Positions 28,140-37,721 are shown, numbered from the stretch's first letter. The stretch: DNA of 64,000 nucleotides from JAEZBP01 sp963832725 (GCA_963832725.1 CAWHVG010000001.1:1178001-1242000); one strand, 5' to 3'. Numbers and translations are program-made. The notes: generated from the letters alone by a model not told the origin.

Positions 28140-29619
28140 TCACCCGTCGTCGGACGAGCCCGGCGTCGAGGGCGGTTCATCCGGCGGCGACGCGGCCGGC
28201 GGCGGATGCACCAGCGGCGGGGCCTCACTCTTGCGCGGCGCGGTGACCAGCGGCGGCTCGGCGACCGGAGGCGGCGCGTCCGGAGGCGGCGTGGGCGCGT
28301 CCGGCACGTCGACCAGCGGCGGCGGCTCGCGGACCAGCGGCTCGGCCTCGCTCGCGGCCGGCCCGCTCGGCTCGACGATCGGCGGCGGCTCGCGGACCAG
28401 CGGCGGGGCCTCGCTGGGCTCCGGGCCGAGCGACGCGCTCACGGGCGGCGGCGTCTGCACCAACGCGGGCGCGTCCGGCGAGAGCACCGCCGGCACACCG
28501 ACCAGGGCCGGCGCCGAGGCGGGCGCGACGCCACGATCGACCGCCGGATCGCCCAGCTCGCGGAGGACCACGACGTCGACCCGCTCCACGTCGGCCGGCT
28601 CGATCCCGAAAAGCTCGAGCTGGACGTGCAGGCCGTCGCTCCGAACCCGCAAGGGCGGGACCAGCACGCCGAGCGCGCTCAGCTCCTCGTCCATCGCGTC
28701 CGCGGGCCGCGTCTCGATGCTGCCGTGCGCCGCGTAGATCGTGTACCCGTCGTGCCGCAGGTGGAGCACGCGGCTCCCCGTCTCGCCGGCGATCGCCCGC
28801 GCCATCGCAGAGACATCCTGACCGGCGGCCGCCAGCTCCGAGACGTGCTCGACGTTCCACGGCGAACCGGGCTCGAAGACGAAGGGGACGATGGTCCAAT
28901 CGATGGCGCGGAGGCGAAACGCGACGAGCAGGCGGTGGGCGTCCTCCACCGGGCGCGCGGCGACGTCCGCCTCCCGGCGAGGCGCGTCGACCAGGCTGGC
29001 GAGAGCGCGGGCGGTGGCCTTCAGGTCGGACTCGACGAGGACCAGATCGAGCGAGCCGCGTCCGTCGACGGCGCTGCGGAGGGCGTCGATCCCGCGATCG
29101 GTCCTCACGGCGTAGCGGCGCTCCCCCGGCGCGCAGGCCAGTCCCGACCGAGCGCTGCCGAGGCCAGCGCCGGCCTCCCGCGCGGCGCGGCGGATCCGAT
29201 TCGAAGAGCGCGCCGCGCCCGTGCCGGTGAGCGACCCTCAGCACCGACTCACCGTCGCGCCGGAGGGCGAGCGGGCTGGCGCCTCGGTCGAGCAAGAGCT
29301 CGGTCAGCGCGAGGTCGCCGCGCGCGACGGCCTCGTGGAGCGCGCTCCCTCCCTCGCCGGCCCCCGCGTCGATCACCGCACCCCGCGCGAGGAGCTGCTC
29401 GAGCAGCTCGCGGTCCTCCCACGCGACGGCCCACACGATCAGCGGGATCGAGCGGCCGTCCCCGTCCGGCACGAACGCCTCCTCGGGTGGGCCGAGGTGT
29501 CCGCGCTCGATCGCGTCGCGCGCCGCCGCCAGCCGGGACGGAGGCGGCGCGCCGGCAGCGGCCAGCTCCTGGAGCAGCTGGAAGAGGGCTTCTCGGGACT
29601 CGGGGGTCGTGTCGGTCAT
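28140..29619 (-). CDS. Ankyrin-repeat protein with Pro-rich tail, interrupted by a single-base frameshift
   Basis: The first frame from ATG 29619 gives a helical N-terminus and ankyrin-like repeats (LIVWAVAWEDRELLEQLLAR, GSALHEAVARGDLALTELLL, then DRGASP). After ALFES the frame is lost. Removing one base of the CC pair at 29196-29197 gives IRRAAREAGAGLGSARSGLA and leads into the frame that runs to 28140. The middle part (about 200 residues) is an unrecognised alpha/beta region; the last 110 residues repeat Pro-Pro-Leu/Ile-Val units such as APPLVREPPPIVEP. Probably cytoplasmic and protein-binding. Total about 492 residues after correction. Confidence 0.75.
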
Positions 29620-29666
29620 GGGCAAGCCTGGGACGAGGTTCTTCGACGGGCACGGAATCGCTGCCT

Positions 29667-30473
29667 CTACGAGTCGTCGGGCAGCCGCTGGATGATGTGG
29701 AAGCCGAACGCGGTCTCCACGACCGAGCTGATTTGTCCGGGCGAGAGCGCGAACGCGGCGCGTTCGTACTCGGGCGCGAGACGGCCGCGACCGAGGCTGC
29801 CCAGATCACCACCCTCCGACGCGCTCCCGTCCTCGCTGCGCTCGCGCGCGATGGCCGCGAAGTCGGCGTCCGGCGCGATGACCTGCGCGCGGATTTGCTC
29901 GGCCAGCGCCCTGGCCTCGGCGCGCGTCCGCGTCACGTCGTCCGGCGCGTTCCTAGCGCCTCGGTAGCGCACCAGGATGTGGCGGGTGTGGACCTTCTGG
30001 ACCTCGCAGCGACGTGCGATTACCCACCCGTAGGGCGCGTGCAGGATGTCGCTGGTCTGGTGCACCTGCAGCGCGAAGACGGCGTCGCGGATGGGCTCGT
30101 GCACGGCCGGCCAATCCTCGTGCGTGTAGGTGCCGAGCAACCCGCCGCGCGGACCGGTGGAGCTGGCGTCCGAGTCGCTGTGGGCGATGAGCGCGAAGTC
30201 CTCGCCAGCATCGAGCCGCGCTCGGATGGCTTCGGCCCGCACCCGCGCCTCGTGCTCGCTGCGGGTGATGGAGTCCGAAGCGGCGACGGCGCCCTGCCAT
30301 GCCACCACGATGACCCGCGCGCACGCCTCGTCCGGCGGCGGCTCGGGCGCGGGCGCTGCCGGCGCGGGCGTCTCCGCCTGCGACGCCGCCGCCTGCGGCG
30401 CGGGCTGCTCGTCGTCTCCGCCGCACGCCGCCAAGAGGAGCACGCTCACCACCACGCTGAACCGGTTGGCCAT
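29667..30473 (-). CDS. Parvulin-type peptidyl-prolyl isomerase lipoprotein (PpiC/SurA-like)
   Basis: Encodes 268 residues. Lipobox VLLLAACGG is followed by an Ala/Pro linker of about 25 residues. Two tandem parvulin-like domains follow. The second is typical: RHILVRYRGA, FAAIARERSEDGSASEGGDL, GSLGRGRLAPEYERAAFALSP and TAFGFHIIQRL. The first keeps FALIAHSDSDASS, GGLLGTYTHEDWP and PYGWVIARR but has VIVVAWQG in place of the usual HILV strand, so it may be non-catalytic. It would help fold exported or outer-membrane proteins. It stands 47 nt upstream of the ankyrin gene on the same strand. Confidence 0.88.
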   Translation of the reverse strand: MANRFSVVVSVLLLAACGGDDEQPAPQAAASQAETPAPAAPAPEPPPDEACARVIVVAWQGAVAASDSITRSEHEARVRAEAIRARLDAGEDFALIAHSDSDASSTGPRGGLLGTYTHEDWPAVHEPIRDAVFALQVHQTSDILHAPYGWVIARRCEVQKVHTRHILVRYRGARNAPDDVTRTRAEARALAEQIRAQVIAPDADFAAIARERSEDGSASEGGDLGSLGRGRLAPEYERAAFALSPGQISSVVETAFGFHIIQRLPDDS

Positions 30474-30559
30474 CGCCGCATGCTATCCGTCACCGGAGCG
30501 AGCGTCGACCGGGACGATGCGCCCTGAACCATCCGGACCGGCAGTCCGCGGGTGTGCCG

Positions 30560-30650
30560 AGCCCGAAGGATCCCGGGGCGCGCCCCCTCGGATCTCGGCT
30601 GGGCCGACGAGCGAACGCTCCAGCTTTCGTGAAGAGGAACGGGCGCAGAG
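30560..30650 (+). repeat. Dispersed repeat core, second intergenic copy
   Basis: Around 30598 the segment GGGCCGACGAGCGAACGCTC, ending in GAAGAGGAACGGGCGCAGAG, matches the 22.35-kb copy in both flanks and in part of the middle (GACGAGCGAA). It lies in the 227-nt gap between the parvulin gene and the flippase-like gene. Confidence 0.4.
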
Positions 30651-30700
30651 ACGGGTCGTCCTGCCCGACAGCCCGGGAGCGAGGCTCTTCGACGGATCCG

Positions 30701-31741
30701 CTACGGATGCGGCGAGCTCGAGGGGCGCGGGGCGGTCGCGGGCTTCCAGAGCGCGCCGATCAGGACGCTCGCGCCGGCGAGCGAGAACTGGCAGATGCGC
30801 TGGACCAGCGCGATCGAGATGGCCGCCGCGACCGCGTCCGCGAGCCCGAGCGTGGTCGCGAAGAGGCGGTACGCGCCCTCGCTGACGCCGAGCTGGTTCG
30901 GCACCATGTCGCCGACGCCCGCCGCCACCAGCGAGATGGCCTGGGCCACGAAGGGTCCGAGGCCGGTCAGGGTGGCGCCGACCGCCACCAGGATGACGCC
31001 GTACTCGACGGTCTGGAACAGACGGCCGAGGAACGAGAGGGCCACCGGAACGTGGGGCGCCGGAAGCTCCCGCAGCGACTCGTCGAAGCGCGTCCCGTGC
31101 GCGGCCAGCGCGGCGATGCGACGCCCGAGCCAGCCGCCGACCCGCGAGTGGCGCGCGCCGAAGAGGATCGCGCCGCCGATCACGAAGGTGACGACGGCGT
31201 TGCCGACGACCAGCCATCCGAGCATCGAGCTCGGCGCAGCGGCGAGCACGGCCACGTAACAGACGAGCGAGACGAGCGTGTTGCCGAGGAGGACCGAGCC
31301 CTGCAACGCCGTCGCCGCCGCCGCCGCGCGCGGCACCCCGACGTGAGGCGCGAGATTGGCGGCGCGCACGACCTCGGCGCCGGTGCGCCCCGCTGGCAAG
31401 AAGATCATGACGCCGTACGCCACGATCGCGCTCCGCAGCCACACCCGGATCGGCACGCCCCGCGCGCGCTCGCCATAGAGGTAGCGGAGCGAGAAGATGT
31501 CCACGCCGACGAAGCCGAGCTCGCAAACGACCACCAGCGGCAGGTAGATCGCCGCCCGCTTCAGCACCGCGCCCACGGCCGCCGGCCCGGCGTCGGTCAC
31601 GAGGCCGACGATCGCGATCACGCCGAGCGCCAAGAGGACGATCCGCCCCAGCGCCTTGAGCCGCGACCGACGCCTGCGCTTCGCATCGGGCGGGAGGGTG
31701 GCGTGATGGACCGCCGCGGCGTCTGGTGAGGGCTCGGACAT
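30701..31741 (-). CDS. Flippase-like integral membrane protein (UPF0104/lysyl-PG synthase TM family)
   Basis: Encodes 346 residues from ATG 31741, preceded by a GGGGGTG stretch. After a basic N-terminus (KRRRRSRLKALGR) there are about eight membrane helices. Family landmarks include LRYLYGERARGVPIRVWLR, FLPAGRTGAEVVRAANLA, RRIAALAAHGTRFDESLREL and DMVPNQLGVSEGAYRLFA. Members include the membrane half of MprF and proteins linked to lipid or glycan flipping. No soluble synthetase domain is fused here. It lies downstream of the gene at 31879-32596 on the same strand. Confidence 0.82.
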   Translation of the reverse strand: MSEPSPDAAAVHHATLPPDAKRRRRSRLKALGRIVLLALGVIAIVGLVTDAGPAAVGAVLKRAAIYLPLVVVCELGFVGVDIFSLRYLYGERARGVPIRVWLRSAIVAYGVMIFLPAGRTGAEVVRAANLAPHVGVPRAAAAATALQGSVLLGNTLVSLVCYVAVLAAAPSSMLGWLVVGNAVVTFVIGGAILFGARHSRVGGWLGRRIAALAAHGTRFDESLRELPAPHVPVALSFLGRLFQTVEYGVILVAVGATLTGLGPFVAQAISLVAAGVGDMVPNQLGVSEGAYRLFATTLGLADAVAAAISIALVQRICQFSLAGASVLIGALWKPATAPRPSSSPHP

Positions 31742-31878
31742 CGGGGCACCCCCGCTCGGCCGGAGAGCGCGGCCCGAGCGACCTCTCGAACGTAGTACCC
31801 GCGCCGCCATGTTCGACCCGCATTCCGAACGGCGAGCGGGTTTCGGCGCGAAACGACGGGAGCTCCCTCGACGGCCCT

Positions 31879-32596
31879 TCAGCGCCCCCCGCCGGCTCCC
31901 TGCATCTGCTCGGGCGTGGCCACGGGGAACACGTCGAGCTGCTCGCGGCTCTCGAATCGGATGACAGTGGCCCATCCGCAGCGAACGGCCGATGACCGCG
32001 CTCGGCGCCACGTAGAGCGTGACCGAGACCCGGCCGCCGTACACGAGCATCACGTCGCTGACGGTCGTCGCCCCGTGCCGCCAGGTGAAGCGGCGGGTGG
32101 GGACGCCGCCCGTGTCCGGGCAGTCCCAGACGCCGGTGGGCGAGCCGTACTGCGTGTTCATCGCCGACAGGTGCGCCGGCAACGCGTCCACGCTCGGGAG
32201 CAGGCTCAGCACCTGCACGCGCTGCAGCCGGTCGCTGTCCCAATCGAAGACGTACATCGCGCGGGCGCCGTTCGGGAAACGCTCCTCGAAGACGACTTTG
32301 TCCCGCTCCTCCGGGTTGTCGGCGCCCACCGCCGGCGCCATCCCCGGCCGCGCGGCGCGCGCGTCGTCGAGGCTCATGCCGAGGTAGGTCCCCTCCAGCA
32401 GCTCCGGCATCAGCTGCCCGCTCTCCTCGCGGAGCCGCGTTCGCCGAGCCTCGCGGCGCGCGTCCCGCTCCTGGGCCTGCGCTTCCTCGTCGCGCCGCGC
32501 CAGATCGCTCTCCCGGCCCTTCCACCAGAACGCGGCCCAGATGGCGACGCCGAGCACGAGCGCCGTCGAGAGCCAGAGGAGGGTGCGCCGGTTCAT
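31879..32596 (-). CDS. Membrane-anchored protein of unknown function, interrupted by a single-base frameshift
   Basis: Starts MNRRTLLWLSTALVLGVAIW, an N-terminal membrane anchor, then an Arg/Glu-rich coiled region (residues 30-65) and a globular part with GTYLGMSLDDARAARPGM and YVFDWDSDRLQRVQVLSLLP. After YVAPSAVIG the frame deteriorates. Removing one base of the GG pair at 31987-31988 gives VRCGWATVIRFESREQLDVF followed by a stop at 31879, a sensible end with good codon bias. Without the correction the frame runs on into the downstream flippase-like gene as an implausible fusion. No family is recognised. Confidence 0.65.
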
Positions 32597-32853
32597 GGAC
32601 GGCCGAGCATAGTACATCGCCTCCCGCGCGCCGGCCCCGAGCCCGAGAGGCCGCGGGGGTTGCGCTCGCGACTCGATCTCGGACCCGAGACCGAGCGGCG
32701 CATGGCAAGCGCGGAATCGGCCGCGACCCAGCGCGCATCGTCGAGGAGGGGCCGACCGCGGACGCGATCAGGGCGCTCCGGCAGCGCCCCCGATCCCCCT
32801 TCGACGCGCTCGCCTGGCACCGCCCGGGGGGTGCGGTGTATGTTCGCGCGCTC

Positions 32854-34281
32854 ATGCGTTTGCTCTTCGTTACTCCCGAGGTCACCCACTACAGCGGCGC
32901 CGGCTCGACCGGCGACGCGTGCTGGGCGCTGCCCAAGGCCCTCAAGGGCCGCGGCCACGACGTCACCATCCTCTCTCCCCTCTACGGCTTCATGGACCCG
33001 GCCGCGCGCGGCCTCGCCCGGCGCCTGCGCAAGGTGAAGGTCCAGCTCGGCGCCGATCGGAGCTACGCCTTCGAGGTCTACGACGCGCGCACCGCGGCCG
33101 GCGTGGATCTCCTCTTCCTCGGCCACGAGGAGCTCTTCCGGTCCTGCACCGCCCTGCCGACCGGCGCCGATCCGGAGGACGGGCTGCGCTTCGGCGCCTT
33201 CAGCAAGGCCGCCATCGAGGTCGCTCGCAGCGACGAGAAGGGCTTCGACGTGCTGCACTGCCACGGCTGGCAGACCGCGCTCGTGCCCGTCTTGATCGGC
33301 GAGGAGGAGCTCGAGGTCCCGACGCTGCTCACCGTCCACGACGTGGAGCAGAAGGGCATCTTCGACCGCGGCCTGGTCGAGCAGCTCGGGCTGCCGCGGG
33401 AGCTCTTCGGCATCGACGGGCTGGAGTTCTACGGCAAGACCTGCCTGCTCAAGGGCGGCGTGCTGGAGGCGGACCGCGTGACGACCGTGTCGTCCACCTA
33501 CGCGCGCGAGCTGACCCGCGAGGGCGGCGCCGGCGGGCTGGAGGGCGTCTTCGAGAGCCGGCAGAAGGAGCTCTCCGGCATCGTCGGCGGCGTCGACGTG
33601 GCGGTGTGGAATCCGGCCACCGACGCGCAGCTCGAGTCCCGCTTCGACCCGATGGATCTCTCGGGCAAGCGGCGCAGCAAGGCGGGGCTGCAGCACGCGC
33701 TGGGGCTTCCGGTCCGCGACGACGTGCCGCTGATCGGTGTGCTGGGCGCCCTCGACCCCTCGAGCGGGCTGGACGCGCTGCCGCGGATCATCAGCCGCGT
33801 CATGCACAACGACGTGCAGGTGGTGATCGTCGCCGACGCCGAGCCGGCCGACGAATCGCTGCGGACCGTGATGGTCGAGCACGCGCGCCGCTGGCCCGAT
33901 CGCCTCAGCGTGCAGGTCGACGCCACGGACTCGCTGGTACACCGCACGCTCGCCGCCAGCGATCTGGTGCTGGTGCCGCCGAAGCAGCCGCCCGGCGGGT
34001 CGCTGCAGATGCGGGCACACCGCTACGGGGCGCTGCCGATCGGTCCGGCCACGGGCGCGATAGCGGACTCGGTGGTGGACTGCGACGCCAAGCTCGCGAC
34101 CGGCACCGGCTTCCTCTACGGCGCGGGGAGCGACGAGGAGGTGCTGGCCGGCCTGCAGCGCGCCACGGCCGCCTACGATCGCCGCCCGGCGTTCGAGAAG
34201 GTGCGAGCCCGCGCCATGCGGACCGATCACGGCTGGGAGCGCGCCGCGTACCTCTACGAGCGCCTCTACGACGCGGTCTGA
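32854..34281 (+). CDS. GT5 glycogen/starch synthase-like protein with altered active site
   Basis: Encodes 475 residues (start MRLLFVTPEVTHYS). The overall GT5 architecture is present: LHCHGWQTALVPVL, TVHDVEQKGIFDRG, LEADRVTTVSSTYARELT, GIVGGVDVAVWNPATD and GVLGALDPSSGLDALPRII. Two key sites differ from GlgA. The ADP-glucose loop KTGGL aligns with GAGST (residues 15-19, no Lys). The C-terminal active-site segment PSRFEPCGL aligns with PPKQPPGGS, losing the catalytic-region Glu. It may be a non-catalytic or differently specific GT5. It is 35 nt upstream of tsaB. A typical glgA role should not be assumed. Confidence 0.8.
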   Translation: MRLLFVTPEVTHYSGAGSTGDACWALPKALKGRGHDVTILSPLYGFMDPAARGLARRLRKVKVQLGADRSYAFEVYDARTAAGVDLLFLGHEELFRSCTALPTGADPEDGLRFGAFSKAAIEVARSDEKGFDVLHCHGWQTALVPVLIGEEELEVPTLLTVHDVEQKGIFDRGLVEQLGLPRELFGIDGLEFYGKTCLLKGGVLEADRVTTVSSTYARELTREGGAGGLEGVFESRQKELSGIVGGVDVAVWNPATDAQLESRFDPMDLSGKRRSKAGLQHALGLPVRDDVPLIGVLGALDPSSGLDALPRIISRVMHNDVQVVIVADAEPADESLRTVMVEHARRWPDRLSVQVDATDSLVHRTLAASDLVLVPPKQPPGGSLQMRAHRYGALPIGPATGAIADSVVDCDAKLATGTGFLYGAGSDEEVLAGLQRATAAYDRRPAFEKVRARAMRTDHGWERAAYLYERLYDAV

Positions 34282-34316
34282 GCTTCGCCCTCGCGAGCTC
34301 ACCCGAGATTGACCGC

Positions 34317-35006
34317 GTGCGCGTGCTGGCGATGGACACTTCGACCGAGCTCGGCTCGGTCGCGGTGGTGGTGGAATCGGAGCTCCGCTCGGAGATCGCC
34401 GCGCGGGTCCGGGCGCGCCACGGCGAGACGCTCCTCCCGCTGATCGAAGAGGCGCTCTCGCACGCGGGGCTGGCGCGCGCCGACATCGATCTGCTGGCGA
34501 CCGGCATCGGACCGGGATCGTTCACCGGCACGCGGATCGGCGTCGCCACGGCCAAAGGCCTCGCCATCGCGCTCGACCGTCCGCTGATGGGCGTGGTCTC
34601 GCTGACGGCAATCGCGCGGGCGGCGCCCGGCCGCTTGGTGGTCCCGATCGTCGATGCGCACAAGGGCGAGGTCTACCTGTCGGTCCACGAGCGCCCGCCG
34701 GCCGGCAACTCGGCCGGGACGGTGGAGCGGCTCGGGCCCATCCACGCCCCGCCGGCGGAGGCCGCCGCCCGGGTCCGCGAGCTGACCGACCAGCCCCTCG
34801 TCCTCGTCGGCTCGGGCTTGCGTCGCTACCCGGAGCTCATCGAGGCCCTGGCGCCGGCGGAGATCCTGCCACCCCTCTTCGACGCCCCGCGCGCCGCCGT
34901 GATCGCGATGGAGGCCGAGGCCTGCTTCCAAGCGCGTGGCGCCGACGACCGGGCCGCGCTCGAGCCGCTCTACGTACGCCCCTCCGACGCCGTGCTCCCG
35001 CGCTGA
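34317..35006 (+). CDS. tsaB: tRNA threonylcarbamoyladenosine biosynthesis protein TsaB
   Basis: Encodes 229 residues (GTG at 34317, second GTG at 34323). TsaB is the scaffold partner of TsaD and TsaE in making t6A37 of ANN-decoding tRNAs. Landmarks: VLAMDTSTELGSVAVV, HGETLLPLIEEALSHAGL, GIGPGSFTGTRIGVATAKGL and VPIVDAHKGEVYLSV, with a C-terminal PLYVRPSDA. No strong ribosome site is seen. It is close behind the GT5 gene. tsaD and tsaE are not in the window. Confidence 0.92.
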   Translation: MRVLAMDTSTELGSVAVVVESELRSEIAARVRARHGETLLPLIEEALSHAGLARADIDLLATGIGPGSFTGTRIGVATAKGLAIALDRPLMGVVSLTAIARAAPGRLVVPIVDAHKGEVYLSVHERPPAGNSAGTVERLGPIHAPPAEAAARVRELTDQPLVLVGSGLRRYPELIEALAPAEILPPLFDAPRAAVIAMEAEACFQARGADDRAALEPLYVRPSDAVLPR

Positions 35007-35153
35007 AGCGCGGCCCCGAGTCGATCTCCCGCGCCCGCCGACCTGGCCCCGCCCCGAGGAGCCCGATCGCCCCCGTCCGCGTTGCCCCTACGGCGACGCA
35101 CCCGCGGGCTGGTACAATGAATCGGCCGCACTGACGCTGCGTCCCGGTACCGC

Positions 35154-35621
35154 ATGCGATCCCTGTCCAGCATCGCCTTCGACAAGCGCGAGCAGCGAGT
35201 CGTCTCCGAGCTCGCGCGATGGCTCGGTCTGCTCGGCCGCTTCCAGATCGTCGGCGCGACGTTCATCTTCGTGATGCTGCTGGGCGTGGCGGCGCTGGTC
35301 ACGGCCGCCGACGTCCTCGAGCCGGCGGCGGGCGCCGCGAGCGATCCACCACTGGTGAGCATCGGCGAGGTGTCACGGACCGCGATCGGCCTGACCGTGG
35401 CCGCCGTAGTCGCCTTCACGCTCGCGTTCTTCCGCGGTGGAACGCTGCTGGTCTCGGCGGCGGAGGATCTCGAGACGGTGACCCAGGAGGACGAGCGGGA
35501 CGGGCACTTCCTCGACGCCGCGCTCCGCAAGCTCCGCAACTACTTCGTGCTGGAGTCGCTCGTGATGGCCACCGCCGCGGCGGCCGTCTACGCGGCGACG
35601 ATCCTCGGGTGGGGTGCCTGA
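35154..35621 (+). CDS. Small membrane protein, unknown
   Basis: Encodes 155 residues with three predicted membrane helices (about 30-52, 75-95, 133-152) separated by a charged segment (EDLETVTQEDERDGHFLDAA). It lies just upstream of another membrane protein gene and may be co-transcribed with it; their C-terminal halves look similar in helix layout. No family is recognised. Confidence 0.7.
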   Translation: MRSLSSIAFDKREQRVVSELARWLGLLGRFQIVGATFIFVMLLGVAALVTAADVLEPAAGAASDPPLVSIGEVSRTAIGLTVAAVVAFTLAFFRGGTLLVSAAEDLETVTQEDERDGHFLDAALRKLRNYFVLESLVMATAAAAVYAATILGWGA

Positions 35622-35622
35622 C

Positions 35623-36326
35623 GTGTCCGACGACCGCGGCGAAGCGCGCTCGGATCCCGGCCTCACCGAGGCGGATCGCCCGACGGGCGAAGCGCGCCCG
35701 ACCGGCCTGCCCGTCGCGAAGAGCGAGGCGCGCCGCAAGTCGCTTCCGCCCGAGGAGCCCGAGAACGCGCGCGCGCTGCGACCGCCGACCTCGAGCCCGA
35801 AGAGCGAGCCCGAGGCGCGACCGCCGGGCCTGACGCAGATGACCACCTCGGCGCGGCTCCGCCTGCAGCTCGTGTTCGAGCAGGACGACGAGGACGCGCT
35901 CCCGCGGGTCAGCTCGCCACCCGCACCGGATTCCGACCACGCCGCCCAGGCTGCCGGTCGAGCGGGTCACGTTCGACCCGGTGGAGCTGCGCTTGGTGCG
36001 CTCGCTGGGCCGATCGGATCGGGCTCACCGGCCTCATGACGATGACGATCGGCGCCCTGACGGGGCTGAGCTACTTCACCGGCGAGGGGAAGGTGGCGCA
36101 CGTCGTCGTCGGCATCCTGGCCAGCGCGCTCTCGGTGTGGCTCCTGGCCGCGGCCGTGACCTTCCATCGCGCTGCGCGGCGAGGGCGCGCGGTGGGCCCC
36201 TTCCTGATCCAGGGCTTCGGCCTCTTGCGGAGCGCCCTCCTGCTCAAGGCCGTGCTCCTCTTCGCCGCGATGGTGCTCTGCTGCTTCACCTTCTCGCTGG
36301 CGACGTCGCTCCTCTTCCTGCTCTGA
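35623..36326 (+). CDS. Membrane protein with disordered N-terminus, probably interrupted by two single-base frameshifts
   Basis: From GTG 35623 (GGTGGGG upstream) the first frame gives a polar Pro/Glu-rich region (SDDRGEARSDPGLTEADRP) with QMTTSARLRLQLVFEQDDED. Codon bias then moves to the next frame (PTTPPRLPVERVTFDPVELR) near 35920-35940, and again at the GGG of 36007-36009, where skipping one G yields ADRIGLTGLMTMTIGALTGL and three membrane helices to the stop at 36326. Each change equals one extra base. Unrepaired, the DNA encodes a 35614-36039 frame and a separate 36036-36326 frame. No family is recognised. Confidence 0.5.
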
Positions 36327-36414
36327 CGCGGCCATCTCGCTCGGGATGGGCGTCGCTTGACCAAGGGGTGCGCGAATTCTAGCGTTCCGCGCCGGCTGGA
36401 GGTCGGTCCGATCC

Positions 36415-36999
36415 ATGTTGGGATTGCTCCGACCGACCGAATCGTGCTGGGTGGAGGCCGTCGAAGGCCAGCTCGACCGGCTCCTCTCCGACCACGCCCA
36501 CTGCGAGCTCAAAGCCGCGCATTCGGCGCTCTCGCTGGTCGGCCGCTTCGGCGGAGAGGCGCCCGAGATCGTCGCCCCCCTGCTGGCCTTGGCCAAAGAA
36601 GAGACGGGGCACTTCGACCTGGTTCACCGGCGGATCGAGGGCCGCGGCAACACGCTTGCCATTCCGGCCTCGGACGGCTACGTCGTGGCCCTGCGCAACG
36701 CTGCGCGCGAAGACCACCGCGATCACCCCGTGCTTCTCGACCGCCTCCTGATCTCCGCCCTCGTCGAGGGCCGCTCGTGCGAGCGCTTCTCGCTCCTGGC
36801 CGAGCACCTCCGGGACGCGGATCTGCGGAGCTTCTACCGCGGGCTCATGGAGAGCGAAGCGCGGCACTACCGGCTCTTCAGCCGCCTCGCCGAAGACCGC
36901 TTCGGCTTCGACGACGCCCGCTCCCGCCTGACCCAGCTCGCCGAACGCGAGGCGGCGGTCGTCGATCGTCTCCCCCTCGGCCCGACGGTGCACGGATGA
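36415..36999 (+). CDS. miaE: tRNA-(ms2io6A)-hydroxylase MiaE
   Basis: Encodes 194 residues. MiaE is a diiron ferritin-like enzyme that hydroxylates the isopentenyl group of ms2i6A37 in tRNA. Landmarks: SDHAHCELKAAHSALSLVG, LAKEETGHFDLVHRRIEGRG, ALVEGRSCERFSLLAEHL and YRGLMESEARHYRLFSRLA, which supply the Glu/His iron ligands. Length is normal. The stop overlaps the lepB start (ATGA), so the two are probably translationally coupled although unrelated in function. Confidence 0.92.
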   Translation: MLGLLRPTESCWVEAVEGQLDRLLSDHAHCELKAAHSALSLVGRFGGEAPEIVAPLLALAKEETGHFDLVHRRIEGRGNTLAIPASDGYVVALRNAAREDHRDHPVLLDRLLISALVEGRSCERFSLLAEHLRDADLRSFYRGLMESEARHYRLFSRLAEDRFGFDDARSRLTQLAEREAAVVDRLPLGPTVHG

Positions 37000-37721
37000 G
37001 CGGCTCTGCCTCGCGAGACAACCCCAAAGAGTCCGAGCGCGCGAGGGAGACCTCCGACGAGCGCTGGGATCGCACCAAAGCGAACATCAAGACGATCGGC
37101 GGCGCCATCCTCCTGGCGCTCTTCATCCGCATCGTCCTCTTCGAGGCCTTCGAGATCGACGGCCCGTCGATGGAGCCCACGCTCCTCAACGGCGACCGCG
37201 TGGTCGTGGCGAAGTTCCTCTACGGCCTCTTCCTGCCCTTCACGAACGAAGCGGTGGCGACCTGGGGCCTGCCGAACGCGGGCGACGTGGTCATCGTGCG
37301 GAGCCCCTTCGACGACATCGACATCGTCAAGCGGGTGATCGGCGTGCCGGGCGACGAGCTCGAGATGCGCGACGACATCGTCTACCGCAACGGCAATCCC
37401 ACCTTCCGTCGGGTCGTCGGGCCCTGCCGCGGCGACCAGATGGAAGCCCAGGACGAGTGCGAGTGGGTCGAGGAAGGCATCGGCGACCACACCTGGGACA
37501 CCAGCCACTCGACCTACAGCGTGCCGGACTCGTTCGATGAGGTGACCGTCCCGCCCGGGCACATCTTCGTCATGGGCGACCACCGCGACCGCAGCAACGA
37601 CAGCCGAAACCCTCGCGTCGGGATGATCCCGGGCTCGCGGGTGAAGGGCCGCGCCCTCGCGATCTACTGGTCGAACGACGGCGACGTCCGCTGGGATCGC
37701 ATCTTCGAATCGGTCCGGTGA
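36996..37721 (+). CDS. lepB: Signal peptidase I
   Basis: Encodes 241 residues. After a charged N-terminus there is one membrane helix (about 33-50), then the catalytic motif EIDGPSMEPTLLNGDRV with Ser58 and the Lys in IVKRVIGVPGDELEMRD, Lys112, forming the Ser/Lys dyad. The C-terminal box GHIFVMGDHRDRSNDSR is intact. It removes signal peptides from exported preproteins. It overlaps miaE by 4 nt at the start. A normal-length enzyme of the single-anchor type. Confidence 0.95.
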   Translation: MSGSASRDNPKESERARETSDERWDRTKANIKTIGGAILLALFIRIVLFEAFEIDGPSMEPTLLNGDRVVVAKFLYGLFLPFTNEAVATWGLPNAGDVVIVRSPFDDIDIVKRVIGVPGDELEMRDDIVYRNGNPTFRRVVGPCRGDQMEAQDECEWVEEGIGDHTWDTSHSTYSVPDSFDEVTVPPGHIFVMGDHRDRSNDSRNPRVGMIPGSRVKGRALAIYWSNDGDVRWDRIFESVR

